Shown here piece after piece: positions 1 to 5,849 of a stretch of 7,353 bases of DNA. Position 1 is the stretch's first letter, and every line of letters begins with the position of its first letter. The notes beneath the pieces were generated by a model. The model was not told the origin of the DNA, made no database searches, and was given only the letters and a program-made list of their open reading frames with translations. The position numbers and the translations under genes are program-made. Source of the DNA: Thermoguttaceae bacterium (GTDB lineage Bacteria > Planctomycetota > Planctomycetia > Pirellulales > Thermoguttaceae); assembly GCA_028695865.1 (NCBI GenBank), contig JAQVID010000141.1:1-7353 (forward strand). The letters run 5' to 3'.

Positions 1-209
1 TAATTGTGCAGCGCCAAGCCAATCTGTTTGAGCTTGTTGGTACATTCCATACGTCGAGCAGCTTCACGGGCCGCTTGAACCGCAGGAAGAAGAAGCGCGA
101 TTAAAATACCAATAATCGCGATGACGACCAATAACTCGACCAATGTAAAACCGGGATAATCTTTGCGAATGTCACTCTGTTTGCCCGTTTTAACAACAAA
201 ATCGCTCAT
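1..209 (-). CDS. DUF1559 prepilin-like secreted protein, N-terminal part (runs off the left edge)
   Basis: The first 69 codons are visible and the gene continues beyond base 1. A 20-residue basic leader ends in Gly-20. It is followed by a type IV prepilin cleavage/methylation motif (FTLVELLVVIAIIGILIALL, residues 21-40) with Phe at +1 and Glu at +5 of the mature protein, and one hydrophobic helix. Next comes AVQAAREAARRMECTNKLKQ, the start of the DUF1559 (SBP_bac_10) family. Members should be processed by a prepilin peptidase and held in or exported through the inner membrane as pseudopilins; the individual functions of this large planctomycete family are mostly unknown. The ATG at 209 is supported by an AGAGGAG Shine-Dalgarno 8 bases upstream. 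The gene has its own predicted promoter, so it is probably not in an operon with the beta-helix gene upstream. Family assignment is firm; the specific role cannot be given because the body of the protein lies outside the window. Confidence 0.93.
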   Translation of the reverse strand, partial: MSDFVVKTGKQSDIRKDYPGFTLVELLVVIAIIGILIALLLPAVQAAREAARRMECTNKLKQIGLALHN

Positions 210-217
210 TGCCACAA

Positions 218-224
218 CTCCTCT
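218..224 (-). promoter_or_regulatory. Shine-Dalgarno site of the DUF1559 gene
   Basis: On the minus strand the sequence reads AGAGGAG, ending 8 bases before the ATG at 209. This is near-ideal complementarity and spacing and fixes the start codon. Confidence 0.8.
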
Positions 225-264
225 TGCTCTTGATCAAACTTGACAAAAAACCTACAACCTCCTC

Positions 265-293
265 ATTATAATATAGATAACCATTCTTTGCAA
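265..293 (-). promoter_or_regulatory. Predicted sigma-70 promoter of the DUF1559 gene
   Basis: On the minus strand a perfect -10 hexamer TATAAT (plus coordinates 265-270) lies exactly 17 bases downstream of TTGCAA (288-293), which matches 4 of 6 bases of the -35 consensus. The expected transcript start is near 258, giving a leader of about 50 bases before the ATG at 209. It is the best-matching promoter in the window; this is sequence inference only. Confidence 0.65.
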
Positions 294-422
294 CTTGAAA
301 CGGAGATTTTTTGGAGTAATTGGAATAATAATGGGGGTGCGGTCACTATCAGCAGGACATTATTGTTACCATACGCGATTCACGAGGCGCAAGACATAAT
401 ATTGGACATATTTAACCTGGTT

Positions 423-453
423 CACCCCGGAAAAGTACAGAGTTTCCGGGGTG
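423..453 (-). terminator. Perfect 11-bp hairpin, probable terminator of the beta-helix gene
   Basis: CACCCCGGAAA (423-433) and TTTCCGGGGTG (443-453) are perfect inverted repeats around a 9-base loop. The hairpin lies about 95 bases beyond the stop codon of the beta-helix gene and upstream of the promoter of the DUF1559 gene, which is where a terminator would be expected. Neither strand has a run of T after the stem, so it is not a textbook intrinsic terminator. It may act as a transcript-end stabiliser or a U-tract-less terminator. Confidence 0.5.
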
Positions 454-456
454 CTT

Positions 457-511
457 GCCGCTTTAGGGACAGCGCAATCTGTTTGAAGACGCGTCTTGTT
501 TCCAAAGCGGC
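457..511. repeat. Long-range inverted repeat enclosing a 12-base palindrome
   Basis: GCCGCTTT (457-464) pairs perfectly with AAAGCGGC (504-511); allowing one bulged base the pairing extends three more base pairs outward. Inside the loop is the perfect palindrome AAGACGCGTCTT (486-497). Together with the adjacent 423-453 hairpin this makes roughly 90 bases of highly structured sequence in the 3' untranslated region of the minus-strand beta-helix gene. Its function is unknown. It could be part of a composite terminator, an mRNA-stabilising 3' structure, or a small RNA released from the 3' end. Confidence 0.4.
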
Positions 512-548
512 CAAGTTCACCGTGCGTCAACGGTTACAAAACCATTGG

Positions 549-2636
549 TCAAGGGCGTTCCTTGAGGAGCATTTCCGGGGCGGGCGCAATAAGAGCCGGA
601 ATGCCGACAATTGCAATGGTGCATATTTCCAACCGTCGTGCTTTTGTGCGATCGGTCGTGACGGACCAGACACCGGGGCGCGGCGGAGTCCCTTCCGGAC
701 TGAACCAGCTTCCCTTTTTGTTCAGAGAATCTTCCTGCCAGACCGTCTTGCCGTCAGGGTCGGTCAGTGCGACTTTCACCGGCGAATAGTCAGAGCCAAC
801 GATGATGATTCCGAACCGTTTCGCTTCTTTCGGAACGTAGAAATAATAGGTGCCCGGAGCGCGAATCGGCTCAAGGGCAGGCCAGGTTGAAGACGCGATC
901 GGAACGTTCGATTTCTCAATTCCGAGAATATTGCTTCCGCGACTGGGAATGATCGTGTAAACGCCCGACTCGGCAGCGGTCCAGGAATAGGTAAAATCGA
1001 CGTCGCGTTGGGCCGGAATGGTGAAGTTGGTCACTCGTCCGGAGGGAGCCTGAACGCGAAGCGTGACAACCCGAACCGGCTGAATACCAAAACGGTATTG
1101 CCGAATGGTGAATTCAACCTTCTTTCCTTTTTGGACACTGCAAATATAGGTTTGAGGGTTCTTGACCGGAATCGTTGCCCATTTGCCTTTTCCCGCGTGA
1201 TTGGCATATTCCGAGGGAGCGATCGGTTCAAGCGACAACGATAGCGGATTGATATGGTCAAGTTTCGGATCGGTCGACGCGGGGTAATGTTCCTGACACC
1301 ACGCGTTGTCAAGTTTAATCATTTTCGTCGTTCCTTTTTGCGTGAATGTAATGTCTCCGCTAACGTTGACGAGTCCGCAGTTGACGACAGAAAGGTCCTG
1401 ATACGAAAGAAGAGGTTTGTCGCCTCCATAATTGACGATTAAATTACCGAAATTGATATTCCCGAAATACACATCGTCTTGTGAACTGTTCCCAAGTACA
1501 ATGGGCGTACCGTTCCAATCCGCACGGGATTTTTCGCGTGATCCATCAGTAAAAACATTGAGTGTTGTATTCTCAAACGAGATATTCATTCCTTCCGTCG
1601 CTTTGGAGAAGATACCGATTCCATGACGATTGTTGTCGAACAGACAATTTCTGACCGTCATGGAGCCTTTGAGTATCTTGCCGCGTGAATCGCGATTACC
1701 GATCCAGAATCCCCAACGACCATTATGCCGGGCAACGCAATTCTCAAGAACAAAAGAAGGTTCCTCAACTTCACTGCTCATATTGCCAAGATAAAACTGA
1801 AAACCGTCGCCGTCATTGTTCTCGGCCAGACAGTTTCGCATAACGCAGTTCTTGAGATAGTGAATGGGCATATCCGGTTCGAAATCGACACCCGACTTCG
1901 GCATGGTTCCCGACGTGTTACGGAAAACGCAGTCTTCAACAAGGAAATCGACCACACTGCCGATAGACAGTCCTTGGCGATGGTTGGCATCGCAGATGAC
2001 TTTACGAAGGGTGATTTTGCGTGACTGAAGTTTTTCGGACTTCGGCGGCAGGTCTTTGGAACTTTTCAAACCGCCGATGCAGATACCGTCCCCACCCGAT
2101 TCGGCAAGGGTCATGTTTTCGACAAGAACGTTGTACGAAGCACGAATCAGGATACAATGTCGCCATTCGGCCGGGGTGTATTCCGCTGACTGATAATCCT
2201 TTTTCCACATGCGGATCGTCGCTCCTTTTCCTTCCCCGCGAAGAGTGACGTTTTCCGCCTGAACTATGGAAATGACCGCGGCATTGGACGAATGATATTC
2301 GCCCCGTTTGGCAAGGAGTACCACACCTTCTTCGAAAATCACTTCCTGATTGCTCTTTAGTTTCATGGGCCGAACGATCCAGGGACCTCCGCAGTGGTCG
2401 ACGACAAGCCGCTTTACACCGGAATCAATCGCTTCCTGCAGGATATCGGTGGAATCGGTCGGATTAAATCCCCAGAATGAGGCTTTGGGCCGTTCAATCT
2501 TGCCCGCTTTGGCCAGCGCAATCATCTTTTCATCACGGGGAATAACGCCATCCGCCGCCGATACCATTGATACCGCTGATACAGCCAGAAGAACCGCTGT
2601 CAGTACAAAAACGCCCAGGGTCAAAAATCTTTTCAT
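549..2636 (-). CDS. Secreted right-handed parallel beta-helix protein (pectin-lyase-like fold), substrate unknown
   Basis: This is a 695-residue exported protein. Residues 1-28 form a Sec signal peptide: Lys-Arg at 2-3, a hydrophobic core, and a likely cleavage after VSA-28 before ADG. Residues about 75-435 carry successive beta-helix rungs of the form NVTLRGEG, NVLVENMTL, KITLRKVIC, DFLVEDCVF, HYLKNCVMRNC, FVLENCVARHN and SMTVRNCLFDN, the parallel beta-helix repeat seen in pectin-lyase-fold carbohydrate enzymes. A conserved-looking acidic patch GVDFEPD (249-255) and GGDGICIGG (181-189) lie on the helix. I do not see the paired-Asp catalytic motif of GH28 polygalacturonases, so enzymatic activity is not assured. 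Residues about 490-680 are beta-rich with PDGKTVW and GVWSVTTD segments, resembling one or two beta-sandwich domains of the pre-peptidase C-terminal type. No membrane anchor follows. The ATG at 2636 has an AAGGA Shine-Dalgarno 5 bases upstream and places the signal peptide at the very N-terminus. Likely roles are periplasmic or extracellular polysaccharide binding or cleavage. Confidence 0.85.
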   Translation of the reverse strand: MKRFLTLGVFVLTAVLLAVSAVSMVSAADGVIPRDEKMIALAKAGKIERPKASFWGFNPTDSTDILQEAIDSGVKRLVVDHCGGPWIVRPMKLKSNQEVIFEEGVVLLAKRGEYHSSNAAVISIVQAENVTLRGEGKGATIRMWKKDYQSAEYTPAEWRHCILIRASYNVLVENMTLAESGGDGICIGGLKSSKDLPPKSEKLQSRKITLRKVICDANHRQGLSIGSVVDFLVEDCVFRNTSGTMPKSGVDFEPDMPIHYLKNCVMRNCLAENNDGDGFQFYLGNMSSEVEEPSFVLENCVARHNGRWGFWIGNRDSRGKILKGSMTVRNCLFDNNRHGIGIFSKATEGMNISFENTTLNVFTDGSREKSRADWNGTPIVLGNSSQDDVYFGNINFGNLIVNYGGDKPLLSYQDLSVVNCGLVNVSGDITFTQKGTTKMIKLDNAWCQEHYPASTDPKLDHINPLSLSLEPIAPSEYANHAGKGKWATIPVKNPQTYICSVQKGKKVEFTIRQYRFGIQPVRVVTLRVQAPSGRVTNFTIPAQRDVDFTYSWTAAESGVYTIIPSRGSNILGIEKSNVPIASSTWPALEPIRAPGTYYFYVPKEAKRFGIIIVGSDYSPVKVALTDPDGKTVWQEDSLNKKGSWFSPEGTPPRPGVWSVTTDRTKARRLEICTIAIVGIPALIAPAPEMLLKERP

Positions 2637-2641
2637 GTTTT

Positions 2642-2646
2642 TCCTT
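2642..2646 (-). promoter_or_regulatory. Shine-Dalgarno site of the beta-helix gene
   Basis: The minus strand reads AAGGA, with 5 bases between it and the ATG at 2636. It supports the chosen start, which also gives a complete signal peptide. Confidence 0.7.
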
Positions 2647-2769
2647 ATATTATGGTCTGTGCTTTTGTTCGTGTTACTGTTATTTGGGAAATCTCCTCAC
2701 GAAACAGCAACCCGGGAAGTTTCGGAATGTACAGCAAACCGCAAAACGCGGAATGTTGATTCCGAATTT

Positions 2770-2798
2770 ATTATAGCAACGCGGACGATTTCAAACAA
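2770..2798 (-). promoter_or_regulatory. Predicted promoter of the beta-helix gene with an extended -10
   Basis: The minus strand has TATAAT (plus coordinates 2770-2775) preceded by TGC, giving an extended -10 element. It lies exactly 17 bases downstream of TTGTTT (2793-2798), a 3 of 6 match to the -35 consensus. Transcription would start near 2763, leaving a leader of about 125 bases before the ATG at 2636. No clear operator was seen in that leader. Confidence 0.5.
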
Positions 2799-2934
2799 GC
2801 CCTGCGGTCTCGGATGGGAAATTCGCCCGGCGCAAAACATGGGAGTGGGCTAAATATGACCGAGTGTGAATCCATGTTATGGACCTGATCGTGTTTCCTG
2901 GCAATATTTAAGGAATCGCCGCCCGACCATCGAA

Positions 2935-2963
2935 TTGCGGCTCAATTCCCTCTTGAGTATAAT
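2935..2963 (+). promoter_or_regulatory. Distal plus-strand promoter candidate with an overlapping dyad
   Basis: TTGCGG (2935-2940) and a perfect TATAAT (2958-2963) are separated by exactly 17 bases. The -35 element overlaps the inverted repeat GAATTG-CGGCT-CAATTC (2932-2948), a possible operator or small hairpin. Transcription would start near 2970, more than 300 bases upstream of hydC, with no open frame of credible size between. It could be a second, distal promoter of the hyd operon, or the promoter of a small RNA. The -35 matches only 3 of 6 consensus bases, so a chance match is possible. Confidence 0.35.
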
Positions 2964-3157
2964 GCAATCCTGACGTTAATATCAATGGGTGCGGAGGAGG
3001 CAGCTTTATAAGTATATCTAATACAAGCAACGATTTTTGGAAATTTTTCGCTTACCCTCTTTACTCTTTGCGACGTAATCGGTAAAATAGTATCGATAAT
3101 GCAAGTATTATTTCCTGGGTCCATCGAAATTGACAGGTGGTCATGGCGGGCTGGTGC

Positions 3158-3186
3158 TTGTATTAGGAGAAAATAGTTGTTATAAT
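3158..3186 (+). promoter_or_regulatory. Predicted proximal promoter of the hydC-hydB-hydA operon
   Basis: A perfect TATAAT (3181-3186) carries the extended -10 dinucleotide (TGT at 3178-3180) and lies exactly 17 bases after TTGTAT (3158-3163), which keeps the TTG of the -35 consensus. The expected start is near 3193, giving a leader of about 90 bases. The dyad TCGAA-ATA-TTCGA (3186-3198) overlaps the last base of the -10 element and the start point, a classic position for a repressor. A second dyad and a Rex-like half-site follow at 3215-3232. Confidence 0.6.
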
Positions 3187-3214
3187 CGAAATATTCGACG
3201 AGATAACAAGAAAT

Positions 3215-3232
3215 TTGTGACGGTCGTCAGGC
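3215..3232 (+). promoter_or_regulatory. Partial Rex-like operator / dyad in the hyd leader
   Basis: TTGTGA (3215-3220), six bases, then TCAGGC (3227-3232) matches 9 of the 12 fixed positions of the Rex consensus TTGTGA-N6-TCACAA: the left half is complete and the right half keeps only TCA. The nested dyad TGACG-GT-CGTCA (3218-3229) is perfect. It lies about 20-40 bases downstream of the predicted start, where binding could block transcription. Rex senses the NADH/NAD+ ratio in many anaerobes, which suits an NADH-linked hydrogenase. The imperfect right half keeps confidence low. Confidence 0.3.
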
Positions 3233-3284
3233 TGTTTTACTGGTAACTAAAGCTTTTACTAACGGATCGAATGGTAACACAACG

Positions 3285-3767
3285 ATGAGCACAACACTCT
3301 CAATTGCCGAGGGGGTCAAGGAAGTATTGTCGCATTATCCGAATGCGGGCCGAGACTCTCTTATTCCTATTCTTCAGGAAATTCAGGAAACACAGGGCTT
3401 TCTTTCGCGAGAAGCCGTCGTGCTTGTTGGCGAGTACTTAAAACTGCCGACGAGCAAAATTTATGGGGTCGCAACATTTTACAACCAGTTCCGGTTCACG
3501 CCGAAGGGTCGTTTCCACATTCAGTTGTGTCGTGGAACGGCCTGTCACGTGAAGGGTTCCGCGGCTGTGCTGGAAGCGATGAAGCGAGAACTTAAAGTGG
3601 CGCCGGGCGAAACGACCCGGGACGGACTGTTCAGTCTGGAAATCGTCGCTTGTATTGGTGCTTGCGGTCTTGCTCCGGTGATCAATATTGACGGCAACTT
3701 TCACGCGAATATGACGACTCAGGCGATTCCGTCGCTCATTAAGTCTTATCGCAAAAAAGCGGAATAA
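3285..3767 (+). CDS. hydC: HydC/HndA-type [2Fe-2S] subunit of a NAD(H)-linked [FeFe]-hydrogenase (NuoE family)
   Basis: This is a 160-residue NuoE-family protein of normal full length. Residues about 10-70 form the N-terminal helical part ending in the family hallmark GVATFYNQF (61-69). Residues about 75-155 form the thioredoxin-like ferredoxin domain with the four ligands of one [2Fe-2S] cluster: Cys82-x4-Cys87 in CRGTACHVKG and Cys123-x3-Cys127 in CIGACGLAP. In HydABC complexes this small cytoplasmic subunit docks on HydB near the FMN. That it serves the hydrogenase and not respiratory complex I is inferred from its neighbours: a HydB-type NuoF with a C-terminal ferredoxin, then an [FeFe]-hydrogenase. 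It is the first gene of the operon, 41 bases ahead of hydB. No clear Shine-Dalgarno precedes ATG 3285; the ATG at 3271 opens only a five-codon frame that overlaps this start. Confidence 0.93.
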   Translation: MSTTLSIAEGVKEVLSHYPNAGRDSLIPILQEIQETQGFLSREAVVLVGEYLKLPTSKIYGVATFYNQFRFTPKGRFHIQLCRGTACHVKGSAAVLEAMKRELKVAPGETTRDGLFSLEIVACIGACGLAPVINIDGNFHANMTTQAIPSLIKSYRKKAE

Positions 3768-3795
3768 CACCCAGATCAATCCCCAATATACAAAT

Positions 3796-3802
3796 AGAGG
3801 AA
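3796..3802 (+). promoter_or_regulatory. Shine-Dalgarno site of hydB
   Basis: AGAGGAA lies 6 bases before the ATG at 3809, within the 41-base gap after hydC. It supports that start and indicates independent ribosome loading for hydB. Confidence 0.65.
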
Positions 3803-3808
3803 TCAATC

Positions 3809-5749
3809 ATGCAACAGGTACAACCTTTGGATAAAGAGTTTTTGAATTGGGCGTTGGCCTCGTCAGACTCCAGGGCGCCGGAGCAGGAAAAAGAGCTTGC
3901 CCGATTGCGTCGTGAAGATGTGGACCGACCGGCGATTTATGTCGGAACAGGCACATGCGGTCTTGGCGCCGGTGCGGCTTTCACGCTCGAAGCGGTCAAG
4001 AAATTCGTTGCGGCCAATAATATAGACGCGGAGATTGTTGAAGTCGGTTGTGTAGGTCTTTGCGTAGTGGAACCGATTGTCGATGTTCAGCTTCCGGGCA
4101 AGAACCGTATTTCGTTCCAGAAGATGACCGAAGACAAAGTAGACGGCGTTCTTTCCGGTATTTTTAAGGGCGAAGTCGCGCAAGACATGGTTATGGGTCA
4201 ATATCGAACCCCCAATCTGGAAGCGTGGAAAGATACGCGGTTCATTGACGAGCATCCGTTCTTCGCGGCTCAAACGCGTTATGTGCTTCCCAACTGCGGC
4301 AAGATCAATCCGAGTCGTCTTGACGAATACATTGCGTTTGGCGGTTATTCGGCGCTTCGCAAGGTCCTTTCCGGCATGTCGCAGGAAGAAGTTTGCTCCG
4401 AGATGGAAAAGAGCGGTCTTCGCGGACGTGGTGGCGGCGGTTTCCCCACCGGACGCAAATGGAAGTTTGCTCATGGAACTGAAGACAAGCACCGTTATCT
4501 GGTGTGCAATGCCGATGAAGGCGACCCGGGCGCGTTCATGGATCGAGCCGTGATCGAAGGCGATCCGCACCGTCTTTTGGAAGGAATGGCGATTGCCGCT
4601 TACGCCATTGGAGCGCAAAAAGCCTACGTTTATATTCGAGCCGAATATCCGCTTGCCATTGACCGTCTGAAACACGCGATTGCCGAAGCCAAGGCAAATA
4701 ATCTGCTGGGCGCCAATATTTTAGGCACGGATTTTTCGCTTGAATTCGTGATTAAGATGGGAGCCGGTGCGTTTGTATGCGGTGAAGAAACAGCGTTGAT
4801 TCACAGTATCGAAGGCAAACGCGGTATGCCGCGTCCACGTCCTCCGTTCCCGGCCGTTCGCGGTCTGTTTGGTCATCCGACAATTATTAATAATGTCGAA
4901 ACACTGGCCAATGTGCCCGGTATTATGCTCAATGGTGCCGACTGGTTTGCTTCCGTAGGAACGGCAGGCAGCAAAGGAACCAAAGTGTTCGCGCTTTCCG
5001 GCAAGGTATCCCGAACCGGATTGGTCGAAGTCGCGATGGGCACGCCGCTTCGTCAGGTTATTTTTGAGATCGGTGGCGGTATTGCCAACGGTAAAGCTTA
5101 TAAAGCTGTTCAAATCGGTGGTCCGTCCGGTGGATGTATTCCTGAATCCCATCTGGACATTGAAATTGACTATGAATCTCTCAAGACGGTTGGCGCCATG
5201 ATGGGGTCCGGCGGTCTTGTCGTTATGGACGAAGACAACTGCATGGTCGATGTGGCGAAGTTCTTCATGGACTTCATTCAGCGCGAAAGTTGCGGAAAGT
5301 GCACGCCGTGCCGCGAAGGTACCCGGCGAATGCTTGAAATTCTGCACCGCATTACTCGTGGCTATCGCGATGAGGCCGATCGTCAGACACTGGAACGTTT
5401 CCAGAGTATTATTCATTTGGAAAAACTCGCGGAAGTCATTCGTGACACGAGCCTGTGCGGATTGGGGCAAACGGCTCCGAATCCGGTACTCAGTACACTT
5501 CGCTGGTTCCGTCATGAGTATGAAGCGCATGTATTCGACCGAAAATGTCCGGCGAAAGCCTGTGTCGATTTGATCGCTTATCAGATCGAAGCCGACAAGT
5601 GCAAAGGCTGTGGTCTTTGTTCTCGCGGTTGCCCGGCCGGCGCGATTTCCGGAACGCTCAAGAGTCCGCATGTGATCGACGAAGCCAAATGCGTTGGTTG
5701 TGGCGCGTGTATTGATACATGTCGCTTCGGCGCGGTCAAGAAGGTCTGA
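3809..5749 (+). CDS. hydB: HydB/HndC-type NADH- and FMN-binding subunit of an [FeFe]-hydrogenase (NuoF family with fused ferredoxin domains)
   Basis: This is a 646-residue, multi-domain, cytoplasmic flavoprotein. Residues about 40-125 form a thioredoxin-like [2Fe-2S] domain similar to free-standing HndB, with Cys50, Cys81 and Cys85 but no fourth Cys at the usual position. Residues about 160-420 form the NuoF flavin/NADH module: GLRGRGGGGFPTGRKW (203-218), NADEGDPGAFMDR (234-246) and GAGAFVCGEETALI (318-331). An SLBB-like region follows (about 390-460). The NuoF [4Fe-4S] site is Cys495, Cys498, Cys501 (ESCGKCTPCREG) and Cys550 (DTSLCGLGQTAPNPV). HEYEAHVFDRKCPAKAC (569-585) offers His and Cys residues for a possible zinc hinge. 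Two C-terminal [4Fe-4S] ferredoxin motifs follow: Cys598/601/604/608 and Cys628/631/634/638. The C-terminal ferredoxin extension separates HydB-type subunits from complex I NuoF. In the known complexes HydB oxidises or reduces NAD(H) at FMN and is the proposed bifurcation site. NADP use cannot be excluded from sequence alone. Confidence 0.95.
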   Translation: MQQVQPLDKEFLNWALASSDSRAPEQEKELARLRREDVDRPAIYVGTGTCGLGAGAAFTLEAVKKFVAANNIDAEIVEVGCVGLCVVEPIVDVQLPGKNRISFQKMTEDKVDGVLSGIFKGEVAQDMVMGQYRTPNLEAWKDTRFIDEHPFFAAQTRYVLPNCGKINPSRLDEYIAFGGYSALRKVLSGMSQEEVCSEMEKSGLRGRGGGGFPTGRKWKFAHGTEDKHRYLVCNADEGDPGAFMDRAVIEGDPHRLLEGMAIAAYAIGAQKAYVYIRAEYPLAIDRLKHAIAEAKANNLLGANILGTDFSLEFVIKMGAGAFVCGEETALIHSIEGKRGMPRPRPPFPAVRGLFGHPTIINNVETLANVPGIMLNGADWFASVGTAGSKGTKVFALSGKVSRTGLVEVAMGTPLRQVIFEIGGGIANGKAYKAVQIGGPSGGCIPESHLDIEIDYESLKTVGAMMGSGGLVVMDEDNCMVDVAKFFMDFIQRESCGKCTPCREGTRRMLEILHRITRGYRDEADRQTLERFQSIIHLEKLAEVIRDTSLCGLGQTAPNPVLSTLRWFRHEYEAHVFDRKCPAKACVDLIAYQIEADKCKGCGLCSRGCPAGAISGTLKSPHVIDEAKCVGCGACIDTCRFGAVKKV

Positions 5750-5769
5750 GATTCCCGACTTCTCCGGTC

Positions 5770-5784
5770 GCAAGATTTTCTTGC
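5770..5784 (+). repeat. Small hairpin in the hydB-hydA intercistronic gap
   Basis: GCAAGA (5770-5775) and TCTTGC (5779-5784) are perfect inverted repeats around TTT, and CTCC (5762-5765) can pair with GGAG (5794-5797) as an outer helix. The following bases are not a T-run, so termination is unlikely. An mRNA processing or stability element that adjusts hydA expression relative to hydB is possible. Confidence 0.35.
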
Positions 5785-5834
5785 CGATTTTGGGGAGCGG
5801 TATTGTCAATGTCAATAAACAGTAAAATATATAC

Positions 5835-5840
5835 AAGGAA
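5835..5840 (+). promoter_or_regulatory. Shine-Dalgarno site of hydA
   Basis: AAGGAA lies 9 bases before the ATG at 5850. This is a good site; it and the perfect start of the N-terminal ferredoxin domain fix the hydA start. Confidence 0.65.
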
Positions 5841-5849
5841 TACAAAACG

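Larger units (their letters stand above)
2637..3284. other. 648-base divergent intergenic region between the beta-helix gene and the hyd operon
   Basis: This non-coding stretch separates the two divergent transcription units. It contains the beta-helix gene promoter (2770-2798), two plus-strand promoter candidates (2935-2963 and 3158-3186), small dyads (2932-2948, 2871-2883, 3186-3198, 3218-3229) and a partial Rex-like site (3215-3232). The stretch 2990-3120 is A+T-rich and has no convincing gene. A 60-codon minus-strand open frame at 2942-3124 has no recognisable domain and no clear Shine-Dalgarno, and I do not call it. I see no tRNA, riboswitch or insertion sequence here. Confidence 0.6.

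Noticed and set aside
240..890. 216-codon open frame on the plus strand
   Set aside because: It begins within the promoter and leader of the DUF1559 gene, crosses the terminator-like hairpins and ends inside the antisense of the beta-helix gene; its sequence resembles no protein.
2871..2883. Small dyad TCCAT-GTT-ATGGA
   Set aside because: A five-base stem is expected by chance in a region of this size and it has no useful position relative to a promoter.
2942..3124. 60-codon open frame on the minus strand in the intergenic region
   Set aside because: No recognisable motif, no clear Shine-Dalgarno, and it overlaps A+T-rich DNA with promoter-like elements on the other strand.
3863..4675. 270-codon open frame on the minus strand opposite hydB
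   Set aside because: It lies wholly within conserved hydB coding sequence, has low-complexity composition and no domain or ribosome binding site worth noting.
3285..5749. NuoE and NuoF of respiratory complex I
   Set aside because: The NuoF-like protein carries an extra N-terminal [2Fe-2S] domain and C-terminal double [4Fe-4S] ferredoxin domain, and the next gene is an [FeFe]-hydrogenase with all H-cluster motifs visible so far, so this is a Hyd/Hnd complex.
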